Positions 8,433 through 17,837 of a stretch of 38,080 nt of DNA are shown here, piece after piece. The notes below the pieces were generated by a model. It ran no database searches, was not told the origin of the DNA, and worked only from the letters and a program-made list of their open reading frames with translations. Each line of letters begins with the position of its first letter. The first letter of the stretch is position 1. The stretch comes from an uncultured Acetobacteraceae bacterium (lineage in GTDB: Bacteria; Pseudomonadota; Alphaproteobacteria; Acetobacterales; Acetobacteraceae), in the NCBI GenBank assembly GCA_903918315.1, contig CAIXEA010000118.1:1-38080 (forward strand), read 5' to 3'. The position numbers and the translations under genes are program-made.

Positions 8433-10016
8433 ATGTCACGGTTGGACGGTGCCAGGTGGGTCACGGCGCGCGATCAGCCCCCGGCGGCTGAGCGCTTCGC
8501 GCGCCCCTTGCATGCCATCCTGACCGCGGTCGCGGCCCGTGATCCCGACCGCCTGGCGGCGGTCTGCCGGGGGCAGGGCGTGACTTATGCGGCGTTCCTG
8601 GCGCGGGTGGGCGATCTGGCGCGGGGCATCGCGGCCGCCGCGGCGCCGCCCGGCCCGATGGCGGTGCTGCTCCCGCCCGGGTTGGATTACCTGGCCGCGC
8701 TGTTCGCCGGGGGCGCGGCGGGCCGGACGCTGCTTCTGCTCACGGGTTCGAACCCGGCCGAACGCAATGCCGCGCTGCTGGCGCAGGCCGGCGCGACGCT
8801 GGCTGTGTGCGGCGATGATCCGGGAGCCATCGGTGCCGTGGCGGGTCTGGCGCTTGTGTCGCCCCGTTCGGGGGAACCGGGCCGGGAGACGGACTGGCCG
8901 GAGGGCGGGTTGTCCATCGATGCCCCGGCGTTCCTGCTGCCGACATCCGGCAGCACCGGCACGCCCAAGCTCGTGGTGCATAGCCAGCGGACGATGGCGC
9001 AGCGCGCTTTCGTGCATATCGATCGCTTCCGCCTGACCCCGGATGACCGGGCGCTGTTCGATGGCGGGCACACGTCCTACGGCGCGCTGCGGGAGTTTCT
9101 GGCGGTGCTGTGTTCCGGCGGCACCGTGTGCGCGGTCGATCCGCGGGTCGATGGCATCCGGGGCATCCTGGATGCGATGCGCGCGCAGCGGGTGACGACG
9201 CTGCGGACCTTCGTGTCCTTGTTCCGCACCGTGGCGCGGCTGGATGGCGCGGCGGCGGCCTTCGCGTATATGCGCCTGCTGCGGTTTGGCGCCGAACCGC
9301 CGCTGGCGCCGGATATCCGCGCCGCGCGGGCCTTGGTGCCGCCGGGCTGCGTGATCGCCAATTCCTATGGCTCCACCGAAAGTATCAACTGCGCGTGGGA
9401 GGCGGGAGCGGACGATCTGGCCGATGGCGCACCGGTTCCCGCCGGCTGGATCGATCCGGATGGGGAATACCTGCTGGTGGATGACGACGGCGCGCCGGTG
9501 CCGGCGGGCATGCCGGGGGAGCTGATCATCAGCAGCCGCTACCAGTCGCCTGGGGACTGGCGGGATGGGCAATGCGATCAGGAGCGCTACCGGCCCGACC
9601 CCAGGGATCCCGCGCGCCGGCTCTTCGCGACCGGCGATCTGGCGCGCATCCAGGACGACAGGTCGCTGGTGATCCTGGGGCGCAAGGATCTGCTGGTCAA
9701 AATCAATGGCCAGCGCGTGGCGCTGCTGGAAATCGAGACCGCCTTGCTGGGTGTGCCGGGCTGCGCGTCCTGTGCGGTGATCGCTGCTCCGGGATCAGGC
9801 GCCGCGGGCGTGGAGGGGCTGACCGCGTTTCTGACGCCGGCGCAGCCGCCGGGCAGCGACCTGGCCGCGCGGGCCCGGGCCCATCTGGCCGCGCGGCTGC
9901 CGACCGCCATGGTGCCGCGGCATTGGCGGGTTATTCCCGCTTTGCCCTTGCTCCCCAACGGCAAGACCGATCGGCAGGCTTTGCTGGCATGGCCGGACAG
10001 CCGCGATCCGAGGTAA
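8433..10016 (+). CDS. Stand-alone adenylation (AMP-binding) enzyme, NRPS-like
   Basis: A 527-residue acyl/aminoacyl adenylate-forming enzyme. Core motifs in order: PTSGSTGTPK (P-loop, residues 170-179), NSYGSTE, LFATGDLARI, GRKDLLVKINGQRV, and LPNGKTDRQAL with the catalytic lysine of the C-terminal subdomain. The A8/A10 wording is closer to NRPS adenylation domains and D-alanine ligases than to acyl-CoA synthetases. There is no condensation or carrier domain in the polypeptide. A carrier-thioesterase protein follows at 10277, suggesting this enzyme loads that carrier in trans. Substrate specificity cannot be read reliably by eye. The upstream GMC oxidoreductase could act on the same product or precursor. 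Confidence 0.9.
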   Translation: MSRLDGARWVTARDQPPAAERFARPLHAILTAVAARDPDRLAAVCRGQGVTYAAFLARVGDLARGIAAAAAPPGPMAVLLPPGLDYLAALFAGGAAGRTLLLLTGSNPAERNAALLAQAGATLAVCGDDPGAIGAVAGLALVSPRSGEPGRETDWPEGGLSIDAPAFLLPTSGSTGTPKLVVHSQRTMAQRAFVHIDRFRLTPDDRALFDGGHTSYGALREFLAVLCSGGTVCAVDPRVDGIRGILDAMRAQRVTTLRTFVSLFRTVARLDGAAAAFAYMRLLRFGAEPPLAPDIRAARALVPPGCVIANSYGSTESINCAWEAGADDLADGAPVPAGWIDPDGEYLLVDDDGAPVPAGMPGELIISSRYQSPGDWRDGQCDQERYRPDPRDPARRLFATGDLARIQDDRSLVILGRKDLLVKINGQRVALLEIETALLGVPGCASCAVIAAPGSGAAGVEGLTAFLTPAQPPGSDLAARARAHLAARLPTAMVPRHWRVIPALPLLPNGKTDRQALLAWPDSRDPR

Positions 10017-10033
10017 GGGAACGGGTGTTGCCC

Positions 10034-10174
10034 TACCGTGTTCACACATCGTGGCAACGAAAATTCGTAAGGCAAGCAAAGCGACTTCTAACACGTCATG
10101 GCCCGGCTTGTCCGGGCCATGACGGTGTAGAGCAGCGCTGGCAAAAATCGTTCCCGCGATGTGTGAATCCAGTA
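10034..10174. mobile_element. MITE-like element with nested palindrome and 10-bp flanking direct repeat
   Basis: The ends are imperfect inverted repeats of about 33 bases sharing TAC.G..TTCACACATCG.GG.AACGA. The element is flanked by identical GGGTGTTGCC copies (10023-10032 and 10175-10184; one extra C on the left), which look like a target-site duplication. It encodes no protein and contains the 31-bp CGTCATGG palindrome at its centre. It lies between the adenylation gene and the carrier-thioesterase gene, where it could separate them transcriptionally. Non-autonomous transposition is inferred from structure; no matching transposase is in the window. Confidence 0.7.
10094..10124. repeat. Extragenic palindrome, short form
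   Basis: Perfect 13-base arms CGTCATGGCCCGG and CCGGGCCATGACG around a CTTGT loop. Same family as 1-80 and 22050-22080. It sits in the middle of the MITE-like element, so it either inserted there or is part of that element. Confidence 0.9.
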
Positions 10175-10276
10175 GGGTGTTGCCGGGGATGGGGGTTCCG
10201 CTACCATACTGCCGTTCAGGAACAGGACTCGACGGCATGAACCGCGATGGCCGGTAGCGTATCGGAAGGCTCTGAC

Positions 10277-11431
10277 GTGCTCATCAGCCCCGGGGCCCAG
10301 CACGCCGTCGCGGCGGTGAGCGAGGCCTGGCGGCGGGTGACCGGCGCGTCGCCGCGGCCCGGTGTGTCGTTTCAGGACTCCGGCGGCGACTCCCTGGGCC
10401 TGATGGAGCTTGTGTTCGTTCTGGAGCAGGCGCTGGGGGCGAAACTGCCTTTGGATGCTTTCCACGGCGGGTTGGCGGTCGCGGATATCGTGGCGCTGGG
10501 GTGCCGTATGGGGGGGGAATCGGTTCCGCCCTGCTCGGATGCATGCCCGACGCCGCCACCGGCTCCCATTTTCCTGTGCCCGCCGATGCACGGCGTTTCC
10601 CCCTATCTCGCGGCATTTCGCCGCCTCTGCGGCGATCGGGTGGGTGTGCTGACGGTCGATTATGGCTGCTGGCGGGATTGTCTGGTCCCGGGTTTCGACC
10701 TGGATCATCTGATCGCCCGCACCGTGGCGGCGGTGCGCGGCCAGCAGCCAGCCGGGCCGGTGGTGCTGGCCGCCTTCTCGGCCGGCGCAACGGTTGCCGC
10801 GGGCGCGGCCCTGGCGCTGCAAGCCAGCGGCCGCGCGGTGGTTCACCTGATCATTCTCGACGCCCCCGCGCCGGGCTGCGTGGGGCCGGACCTGACGGTC
10901 AGCGGGGCTGCCCAGCGGCCGGGCTTGGCCACCCGGCTTGCGCGCCTGCGCCAGGGCGGGCGCTGGCGCGGCGCGCTGGTTCGCCGCCTCGGGCAGGTGC
11001 TGGCGGTGCCGCTGGCGTCGCCCTGGATTCGGCCCGTCCTGCGGCACGCCGGCCGGTGGCAGCCCCGCCGGCTGGCCCAGGCGGATCTGGTGGGTATCAC
11101 GCAATGGACCGCCTATTACCTGGCGGAGCGGCTGCGCCAGCAGGCGTTCCGGCGCCATGTGCCTGTTGCCCCCGTGGGTGTGCCGTTTCCCCGGACCCAT
11201 CTGAGCCTGCTGCGATGCGCGTTTCGGGTCGCCGGCGCGGCGGCCGATTACGGGTGGGGGGGGTGGGTTGGCAGGCTGTCGATCATTCCGCTGGCGGGGC
11301 GTCATTTCACCATCATGGGGGATGATGTGGCGGCCACCGCGGCCGCCTTCGTCGCGGCTGTCACAGCGCTGGATCCCCGCGCCATGGCGGCGGGCGGGGC
11401 CGGAACCGGGATGCGCCCGCGCGAGATGTAG
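10277..11431 (+). CDS. Carrier protein-thioesterase didomain (PCP-TE)
   Basis: 384 residues from GTG 10277, chosen because GGAAGG lies 7 bases upstream; an ATG at 10247 in the same frame lacks a clear Shine-Dalgarno. Residues about 1-75 are an acyl/peptidyl carrier domain with the phosphopantetheine site DSGGDSLGL (Ser39). A proline-rich linker follows (PTPPPAPIF), then an alpha/beta-hydrolase thioesterase with nucleophile motif AAFSAGA (Ser168; Ala-Phe-Ser-Ala-Gly instead of the common GxSxG), a probable acid in LIILDAPAP and His in AGRHFTIMG near residue 343. This is the C-terminal half of an A-T-TE synthetase, with the A part encoded at 8433-10016. The product is unknown. The MITE-like element lies just upstream. 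Confidence 0.85.
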   Translation: MLISPGAQHAVAAVSEAWRRVTGASPRPGVSFQDSGGDSLGLMELVFVLEQALGAKLPLDAFHGGLAVADIVALGCRMGGESVPPCSDACPTPPPAPIFLCPPMHGVSPYLAAFRRLCGDRVGVLTVDYGCWRDCLVPGFDLDHLIARTVAAVRGQQPAGPVVLAAFSAGATVAAGAALALQASGRAVVHLIILDAPAPGCVGPDLTVSGAAQRPGLATRLARLRQGGRWRGALVRRLGQVLAVPLASPWIRPVLRHAGRWQPRRLAQADLVGITQWTAYYLAERLRQQAFRRHVPVAPVGVPFPRTHLSLLRCAFRVAGAAADYGWGGWVGRLSIIPLAGRHFTIMGDDVAATAAAFVAAVTALDPRAMAAGGAGTGMRPREM

Positions 11432-11478
11432 CCTTCTCCAAGAAATCGCGGCATAACGCGCGGCCAAGGAGACCCACC

Positions 11479-12867
11479 ATGACCGCGACCCCCATTTGGA
11501 CCCCCAATTCCTGGCGTGATTGCCCGATCCGCCAGGTGCCGGCCTATCCCGACCAGGCCAAGCTTGAGTCCATGGAGGCCAAGATCGGCAAATACCCGCC
11601 GCTGGTCTTCGCCGGGGAGGCGCGCCGCCTCAAAGCCCAGCTCGCCAACGCGGCTGATGGCAAGGCTTTCGTGCTGCAAGGCGGCGACTGCGCCGAAAGC
11701 TTCTCCGACTTCACCGCCAACACCTTCCGCGACACGTTCCGGGTGCTGTTGCAGATGGCGGTGGTGCTGACCTTCGGTGCCTCCTTGCCGGTGGTGAAAA
11801 TGGGCCGCATGGCGGGCCAGTTCGCCAAGCCGCGCTCGTCCGACAATGAGACCCAGGGCGATGTGACCCTGCCGTCCTATCGCGGCGACATCGTCAACGG
11901 ACCGGAATTCAACGCCGCGGCGCGCATCCCCGATCCCGCGCGCATGGAGTTCGGGTATTTCCAGTCCGCCAGCACGCTGAACCTGCTGCGCGCCTTCGCC
12001 TCCGGCGGTTACGCCGATCTGCATGAGGTGCATCGGTGGAATCTGGAGTTCGTGGAGCGGTCGCCTTTGGCCGAACGCTACCGCGATCTGGCGACGCGGA
12101 TTGATGAGACGCTGAACTTCATGACCGCATGCGGCATGACCAGCGCCAATACCCGCGACATGCGCGAGACGGATTTCTACATCAGCCATGAGGCGCTGCT
12201 GCTGCCCTATGAGCAGGCGCTGACCCGCATCGATTCCACGACCGGCGATTGGTACGGCTGCTCCGCCCATTTCCTCTGGATCGGGGATCGCACCCGGCAG
12301 TTGAACGGCGCGCATGTCGAATTCCTGCGCGGGGTGAAGAACCCGCTGGGCATGAAAGTCGGCCCGACGCAGGAGCCGGATGATCTGCTGAAGATCCTGG
12401 ACGTGCTGAACCCCGACAACGAAGCGGGCCGCATCACGCTGATCAGCCGCATGGGCGCCGACAAGGTGGGCGACAAGCTCGCGCCGCTGGTGCGCGCGGT
12501 GCAGCGCGAAGGCCGCAAGGTCGTCTGGCTCTGCGATCCGATGCACGGCAACACGATTTCCACCGTCAATAAGCTCAAGACCCGCAACTTCGACGCCATC
12601 CTGTCGGAAGTGCGCGGCTTCTTCGATGTGCACGGGGCCGAAGGCTCCTGGGCCGGCGGTGTGCATATCGAAATGACCGGCCAGAACGTCACCGAGTGCA
12701 CCGGCGGCGCGCATCGCCTGAGCGAAGCCGATCTGGGCGAACGGTATGAGACGTTCTGCGATCCGCGGCTGAATGCGGAACAGTCGCTGGAACTGGCCTT
12801 CCTGGTCGCGCGCGAACTCAAGGAACGCCGCGCGGCGCCGGCGCCCCTCGCGGTCGCAGCGCAATAG
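11479..12867 (+). CDS. aroG: 3-deoxy-7-phosphoheptulonate synthase, class II
   Basis: Condenses phosphoenolpyruvate and erythrose-4-phosphate to DAHP, the entry step of the shikimate pathway, in the cytosol. The 462-residue length and motifs [61 protein letters not shown] and CDPMHGNT are those of the plant-like class II enzymes. Conserved Cys, Arg and metal-ligand His/Glu positions are present (e.g. [15 protein letters not shown]). AAGGAG precedes the ATG by 7 bases. It follows the PCP-TE gene by 47 bases. Supply of aromatic precursors to that pathway is possible, but this class is also the ordinary housekeeping DAHP synthase in many alphaproteobacteria, so a link is not shown. Confidence 0.96.
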   Translation: MTATPIWTPNSWRDCPIRQVPAYPDQAKLESMEAKIGKYPPLVFAGEARRLKAQLANAADGKAFVLQGGDCAESFSDFTANTFRDTFRVLLQMAVVLTFGASLPVVKMGRMAGQFAKPRSSDNETQGDVTLPSYRGDIVNGPEFNAAARIPDPARMEFGYFQSASTLNLLRAFASGGYADLHEVHRWNLEFVERSPLAERYRDLATRIDETLNFMTACGMTSANTRDMRETDFYISHEALLLPYEQALTRIDSTTGDWYGCSAHFLWIGDRTRQLNGAHVEFLRGVKNPLGMKVGPTQEPDDLLKILDVLNPDNEAGRITLISRMGADKVGDKLAPLVRAVQREGRKVVWLCDPMHGNTISTVNKLKTRNFDAILSEVRGFFDVHGAEGSWAGGVHIEMTGQNVTECTGGAHRLSEADLGERYETFCDPRLNAEQSLELAFLVARELKERRAAPAPLAVAAQ

Positions 12868-12871
12868 CGCG

Positions 12872-14041
12872 ATGGCGATCGAGGCGGGAACGGCCAAGGC
12901 AGCGGCGCTCGAAGCGGATATCGCCGGGCGCACCGACAGCTACTTCAACCGGACGCGCAGGATCCTCGCCCGGTTCGGGGATAATCGGGTCACCTATGCG
13001 GTGTTCCTGCGCCGTCCGGTGATCTGCGCCCCGCGGTTGATGCTGGACTGGCTGGCCGAGGTCGCGGCCGCCCGCGACACCGCCATCGACATCGATCTGA
13101 TGTTCCAGGAAGGCGAATGGGTCGGGGCGGGTGAGCCGATCGTCTACCTGACGGGCAGCATGCAACTGCTGTCGGACCTGGAAACCCTGCTGCTGCAGAA
13201 GGTCGGCGCGGCGTCGGTGGCCGCGCATAACGCCTATCAGATGGCGCTGGCTTTGCCCCAGGTCGCGTTCCTGGCCATGGACGCTCGCCACTGCGCCGGC
13301 GCGGAAATGCAGACGATGATGGCCTATGCCGCCTCCGTCGGCGGCAAGGCGGCCCAGGGCGAAGGCGCGAAGGGCTTTGTCGGCAATGCCAATGACGGCA
13401 CCGCCCACTGGTTCGGCGCGCGCCGCGGCCTCGGCACGATGCCGCATTCGTTGATTGGCTACGCGGGCTCGACGGTCCGGGCGGCGGAAATGTTCCGGGA
13501 GACCTTTCCGGATGAGCCGATGACCGTGCTGGTCGACTATTTTGGCCGGGAAGTCACCGACGCCCTGGCGGTCTGCGCCCGCTTCCCCGATCTGGCGGCC
13601 GCCGGCCAGCTGGCCTTCCGCCTCGATACCCATGGCGGCCGCTTCCTGGAAGGGCTGGATCCGGCCGAAAGCTACGCCGTGATGGAGCGCCATGCCCCCG
13701 GCGCCATCCGCCGCTACCGGAGCGAAACGGAGCTGCGCTACCTCGTCGGCACTGGCGTGTCCGCCGCCGCGATCTGGCGCACGCGGGAGGCGCTGGATGA
13801 CGCCGGCTATACCAAGGTCCGCATCGTCGCCTCGTCCGGATTCGGGGTCGATAAATGCCGGGTGATGCACGACGCGCATGCGCCGATCGATGTCGTGGGG
13901 ACCGGCAGCTTCATTCCCGACAGTTGGTCGGAGACTTATGCGACGGCGGATATCGTTGAATACAACGGTGTTCCGATGGTGAAAGTCGGGCGCGAGTTCC
14001 TTTTGCGCAAGAATGGAGCCCGTCGGAAGGTCGGCGGCTGA
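12872..14041 (+). CDS. Nicotinate phosphoribosyltransferase-family protein
   Basis: 389 residues. Family marks are the substrate-tunnel segment FRLDTHGGRFLEGLDP, GTMPHSLIGYAG, VDYFGREVTDAL, the phosphate-binding ending ASSGFGVDKC and VGTGSFIP, which match the type II phosphoribosyltransferase fold of NAPRTase. Expected reaction: nicotinate plus PRPP to nicotinate mononucleotide for NAD salvage. The sequence also has features shared with the wider QPRTase/NAPRTase superfamily, so the exact substrate is less certain than the fold. The ATG at 12872 is 4 bases after the aroG stop, implying translational coupling; an upstream in-frame start overlapping aroG gives an unlikely arginine- and serine-rich tail. 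Confidence 0.85.
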   Translation: MAIEAGTAKAAALEADIAGRTDSYFNRTRRILARFGDNRVTYAVFLRRPVICAPRLMLDWLAEVAAARDTAIDIDLMFQEGEWVGAGEPIVYLTGSMQLLSDLETLLLQKVGAASVAAHNAYQMALALPQVAFLAMDARHCAGAEMQTMMAYAASVGGKAAQGEGAKGFVGNANDGTAHWFGARRGLGTMPHSLIGYAGSTVRAAEMFRETFPDEPMTVLVDYFGREVTDALAVCARFPDLAAAGQLAFRLDTHGGRFLEGLDPAESYAVMERHAPGAIRRYRSETELRYLVGTGVSAAAIWRTREALDDAGYTKVRIVASSGFGVDKCRVMHDAHAPIDVVGTGSFIPDSWSETYATADIVEYNGVPMVKVGREFLLRKNGARRKVGG

Positions 14042-14137
14042 GGCGTCCGTTGACTCGGCCCGAGCCCGGCCCGTAACGTCGGTCCCAGATGAACCGCGCG
14101 TCAGATCGCGGTCGAATCGACAGGGAAGGCGAAGCTG

Positions 14138-15433
14138 ATGGCCAACATCATCCAGGCCGCGTCACGGCGCGATATTCTCACAATCTCGGCCATGACGGCC
14201 GTCGGCGGCATGCTGGGTGCGGCGCGCGCCCATGCGGCCCCGAAATCGATGACCATGATGCACGAAAGCTCGTTCATCCCGGCCTATGACGCGTATTTCA
14301 AGAACACCATCGCGTCGGCCTATGAAAAGGCCACGGGCATCAAGATCATCTATGAAACCGTGAGCGTGGGCAGCATCCAGACCCGCGACACCACGGTGGC
14401 CGAGACCGGAACCGGCCCGGAAATGGCGCAGATGGCGTTCAACTGGCCCTTCCTGTTCGACGAAAAGCTGGTCGATCTGACCGATATCGCCAAAACCATC
14501 GGCGAAAAGGGCGGCGGCTGGCATGCCAACGCGGCGGAGGCGGTGGTTGTGAACGGCAAATGGAAGGCCATCCCGTTCGGCAATATCGGCCAGCTCATGA
14601 ACTACCGCATGGACTGGTTTGACGAAGTCGGCGTCAAAACCTTCCCCGAGACCTGGGCCGAACTGCTGGAGGCCGGCATCAAGCTGAAAGCCAAGGGGCA
14701 CCCGTTCGGCTTTGAGCTGGGCCATGGCTTTGGCGACAATCACGGCTGGCTCTATCCGTTGCTGTGGTCGTTTGGCGCGCGGGAGGTTGATGCCGACGGC
14801 AAGACGGTGGTGATCGATTCGGCGGAAACCGCCCGTGCCATCGATTTCTGCCGCACATTCTTCCAGAAAACGATGCTGGAGGATGTGCTGGGCTGGACCG
14901 ATGTGTCCAACAACAAGGCCTTCCTGTCCGAGCAGATTTCCTGCACCAACAATGCCGAGAGCATCCTGTATGTCGCCAAGCGCGATTTCCCCGACATCGG
15001 CAAGGTGACCGGCCAGGCGCAGAATCCGAAAGGTCCGACCGGTGAGCGGTTCCACATGCTCAATCCCTGGACGCACGGGATCTTCACCCATACGCCGGAC
15101 ATTCAGGCGGCCAAGGACTTCATGGTCTGGCTGATGGATCCCAAGCAGGTGGCGGGCTGGTACGATTCCGCGGTCAGCTATTACGGGCCGTTCCTGCACA
15201 TGTTCGATGACGCACCGTTCTGGCACAGCGAGCCGCGCAATCTGCCGTATCGTGACTCGATGGCCAATTCCCATTTGCCGGGCTGGCCGGCGCCGATCAG
15301 CCGTCCGCAGTCGGAGAGCGTGGCCAAATATGTCGTGGTTGATATGTTCGCCAAGGCCTGCGCGGGCAAATCGACCAAGGAGGTGATCGCCGATGCCTCC
15401 GCCCAGTTGAAGCAGATCTTCAAGACCGGCTGA
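14138..15433 (+). CDS. ABC transporter extracellular solute-binding protein (carbohydrate type, family 1), Tat-exported
   Basis: 431 residues. The N-terminal SRRDILTIS followed by a hydrophobic stretch and AHA|AP is a twin-arginine signal. The mature part resembles sugar/polyol-binding proteins: a YEKATGIKIIYETV segment, a hinge region with PFGNIGQLMNYRMDWFDEVG and TFPETWAELLEAG, and a C-terminal DFMVWLMDPKQVAGWYD. It is the first gene of an importer with the two permeases that follow (2-base gap, then a 4-base overlap). GGGAAGG is located upstream of the ATG. Ligand unknown; sn-glycerol-3-phosphate or an oligosaccharide are family possibilities only. Confidence 0.92.
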   Translation: MANIIQAASRRDILTISAMTAVGGMLGAARAHAAPKSMTMMHESSFIPAYDAYFKNTIASAYEKATGIKIIYETVSVGSIQTRDTTVAETGTGPEMAQMAFNWPFLFDEKLVDLTDIAKTIGEKGGGWHANAAEAVVVNGKWKAIPFGNIGQLMNYRMDWFDEVGVKTFPETWAELLEAGIKLKAKGHPFGFELGHGFGDNHGWLYPLLWSFGAREVDADGKTVVIDSAETARAIDFCRTFFQKTMLEDVLGWTDVSNNKAFLSEQISCTNNAESILYVAKRDFPDIGKVTGQAQNPKGPTGERFHMLNPWTHGIFTHTPDIQAAKDFMVWLMDPKQVAGWYDSAVSYYGPFLHMFDDAPFWHSEPRNLPYRDSMANSHLPGWPAPISRPQSESVAKYVVVDMFAKACAGKSTKEVIADASAQLKQIFKTG

Positions 15434-15435
15434 GC

Positions 15436-16362
15436 GTGTCAGCTTCCGTCCCCGAATACCTGGCCCACCGCCCCGCGTCATCGTTTCGGCGATGGACGGA
15501 GCGGGAGAATGTCTTCAGCTGGCTGTTGATTGGGCCACCGATCCTGTTTTTGATCGCTCTGGTTGGCTATCCATTTCTCTATGGCATCTGGCTCAGTCTC
15601 CAGGATCGTCCGGTGGCGCATGCGGGGAAATTCGTGGGTCTGGCGAATTTCGTGGCGGATTTCCATGACCCCGTGTTTTGGAAAGTGGCTGTCAACACCT
15701 TCGTCTACACGTTCTTCGCGACCATTCTGAAGATGGTGGGTGGGCTGGCTTTGGCCTTGACCATGAACCAGGATTTCCGGTTCAAGAATGCCATCCGCGC
15801 GATGATGTTGCTGCCGTTCATCGTTCCGACGGTGCTATCGACCATTGCGTGGATGTGGATGCTGGATCCGGGGTTCAGCGTCATAAACTGGTTGCTCAAA
15901 TACACCGGGATAGCCGATCCGGGGCCTTCATGGTTGGGTAATCCGTATTTGGCGATGATGTCGCTGATTATCGTCAATGTCTGGCGTGGACTGCCATTTT
16001 ACGCGATCACCTTGCTGGCCGGGTTGCAAACGATCTCCCCCGATCTGTATGAGGCCGCGACGATCGACGGGGCCAGCGCCTGGCAGCGGTTCATCCACGT
16101 CACTCTGCCGCTGCTGCGGCCGGTGATTTTCATCGTCACGATGTTCTCGGTCATCTTCACCTTCGCCGATTTCCAGCTGGTCTATGTGTTGACCCGCGGT
16201 GGTCCGGCCAATGCCACGCATCTGTTCGCGACCTATGCCTTCGACATCGCCATGGGCGGCGGGCAGTTGGGCATGGGTGCCTCTGTCGCGCTGGCCATGC
16301 TGCCGCCGCTTGCACTGATCATCATCGCCATGTCGGTCTATATGAAACCCAACAAATCATGA
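15436..16362 (+). CDS. ABC transporter permease, MalF/UgpA type
   Basis: 308 residues, six predicted membrane spans after a cytoplasmic N-tail. The coupling (EAA) loop reads LYEAATIDGASAWQRFIHVT with the conserved EAA and G, the contact site for the ATPase. The start is GTG at 15436, two bases after the binding-protein stop; no strong Shine-Dalgarno, consistent with translational coupling. It overlaps the next permease gene by 4 bases (ATGA). Confidence 0.93.
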   Translation: MSASVPEYLAHRPASSFRRWTERENVFSWLLIGPPILFLIALVGYPFLYGIWLSLQDRPVAHAGKFVGLANFVADFHDPVFWKVAVNTFVYTFFATILKMVGGLALALTMNQDFRFKNAIRAMMLLPFIVPTVLSTIAWMWMLDPGFSVINWLLKYTGIADPGPSWLGNPYLAMMSLIIVNVWRGLPFYAITLLAGLQTISPDLYEAATIDGASAWQRFIHVTLPLLRPVIFIVTMFSVIFTFADFQLVYVLTRGGPANATHLFATYAFDIAMGGGQLGMGASVALAMLPPLALIIIAMSVYMKPNKS

Positions 16363-17207
16363 GCGTCGAGCGCGGCGGCTGGAAAGTCCGGGCCTTGAAG
16401 CTATGGATTCCCCTCGGGGCGTTCATGCTGTTCACGATGTTCCCGTTTTATTGGATGGCGGTGACGTCGATCAAGCCGAACAGCGAGTTGTACAACCGCA
16501 AGATCATGCCGATGATCGTGTATCACCCGACCTTGAAGCATTATGTGGATTTGCTGACGGAGACCAATTTCCTGGTCTGGACCTGGAACACCTTCCTGGT
16601 GGCGACGGTATCGACGGCGATCTCCCTGGTGTTCGGCACCATGCTGGCCTACCCGCTGGCGCGGATGAAATTCGCCGGTTCGGCGCTGATTTCCTTCGCG
16701 ATCGCGGCGACCTATCTGGTGCCGCAGCCGCTGCTGTTCATTCCGTTGGCTGATATCATCAACCAGTTGCATCTGGGGGATACGCTGACCTCGGTCATTC
16801 TGACCTATCCGACGCTGCTGGTGCCGTTCTGTGCCTGGCTGCTGATGGGCTATTTCCGGTCGGTGCCGGTGGAGTTGGAGGACGCGGCCCGGATCGATGG
16901 GGCGACGCGGTTGCAGACGATGTTCAAGGTGTTTCTGCCGCTCTGCGTGCCCGGGTTCATCTCGGCGGGGATTTTCGCGTTCACCTTGTCGCAGAACGAG
17001 TTCCTGTATGCGTTGATCTTCCTGACCCAGACGGATGTACGCACGGTGCCGGTGGGTGCGATCGCCGAACTGGTGAAGGGGGATGTGTTCTACTGGGGTC
17101 AGTTGATGGCGGCGGCTTTGCTGGGGTCGGTGCCGGTGGCCGTCATTTATTCATTCTTCGTGGAGCATTATGTGGCTGGGCTGACGGCGGGCGCTGTGAA
17201 ACAATAG
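16359..17207 (+). CDS. ABC transporter permease, MalG/UgpE type
   Basis: 282 residues with six spans and the EAA loop ELEDAARIDGATRLQTMF. Forms the heterodimeric channel with the preceding permease. The operon ends here without an ATP-hydrolysing subunit: the next gene is an unrelated membrane protein. Systems of this type often share one MsmK/UgpC-like ATPase encoded elsewhere, which is the likely explanation. Confidence 0.93.
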   Translation: MSVERGGWKVRALKLWIPLGAFMLFTMFPFYWMAVTSIKPNSELYNRKIMPMIVYHPTLKHYVDLLTETNFLVWTWNTFLVATVSTAISLVFGTMLAYPLARMKFAGSALISFAIAATYLVPQPLLFIPLADIINQLHLGDTLTSVILTYPTLLVPFCAWLLMGYFRSVPVELEDAARIDGATRLQTMFKVFLPLCVPGFISAGIFAFTLSQNEFLYALIFLTQTDVRTVPVGAIAELVKGDVFYWGQLMAAALLGSVPVAVIYSFFVEHYVAGLTAGAVKQ

Positions 17208-17230
17208 CCCTCCAACAGAGGGTTGCCATC

Positions 17231-17767
17231 ATGTCGGATTTCGCGCCGATCCACGGAACGGTTTTCGTGAAACTCTCGGATCAACTACTGTATATCGTCC
17301 TGGCCATACGCCAAAAAGCCTTACTGCTGTTCATGTCGCTCTTGTGTGTCGGTTTCGTCGTTTCTTCCGACTCCTTTTCCCATGAAGTGTCCGTCGCCCG
17401 GGCCCATCATGGGTCCGTACCCATGGCCATCCTGGTCGCGGCCCTGAGTGTGGCGGTCACGTCGCTGATCAAGATGTTACCCTTGGTGACCCTGTTCGTG
17501 GTGGTTTTCACGGCCCTGGGTGTCCGTCGCATGGGGATCGAACGGCGGACGCTCACGTACGAAATCGGTGCGGATGGCATGCGCACGCGCGATGGTCTTG
17601 GGGCGGAACTCTTCCTGCCTTGGACCAACGTTGCCTGGACGCGCATGGGAAAACGGCTGCTGCTTGTGAAAATCAAACCACGCATGTTGCGCTACGTGAT
17701 TTTGCGAGCGTTCCCGCCGGAGGACCAGCAAAAGCTGGCCGGTTTCCTGGCCGCACGGACGGCATGA
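17231..17767 (+). CDS. YcxB-like membrane protein, unknown function
   Basis: 178 residues. Two hydrophobic segments occupy about residues 25-45 and 65-100; a soluble C-terminal part has the pattern TYEIGADGMRTRDGLG, LPWTNVAWTRMGKRLLLV and ILRAFPPEDQQKLAGFL, typical of the YcxB-like C-terminal domain (short beta strands followed by a basic/proline segment). Role unknown in the family. GAGGG precedes the ATG. It starts 23 bases after the permease stop and could be at the end of that transcript; a strong hairpin follows it at 17775-17805. Confidence 0.7.
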   Translation: MSDFAPIHGTVFVKLSDQLLYIVLAIRQKALLLFMSLLCVGFVVSSDSFSHEVSVARAHHGSVPMAILVAALSVAVTSLIKMLPLVTLFVVVFTALGVRRMGIERRTLTYEIGADGMRTRDGLGAELFLPWTNVAWTRMGKRLLLVKIKPRMLRYVILRAFPPEDQQKLAGFLAARTA

Positions 17768-17774
17768 TGGGCCT

Positions 17775-17805
17775 GCCTACCCGCTGCCGGCGAAAGCGGG
17801 TAGGC
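17775..17805. terminator. Perfect 11-bp stem-loop after the ABC/YcxB genes
   Basis: GCCTACCCGCT (17775-17785) is complementary to AGCGGGTAGGC (17795-17805), with a 9-base loop, 8 bases after the stop codon at 17767. There is no T-run, so it is either an atypical terminator, a 3' stability hairpin, or another small palindromic repeat. Confidence 0.55.
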
Positions 17806-17837
17806 TCGGTGGATGACACGCTGTACAAAGCTGACCC

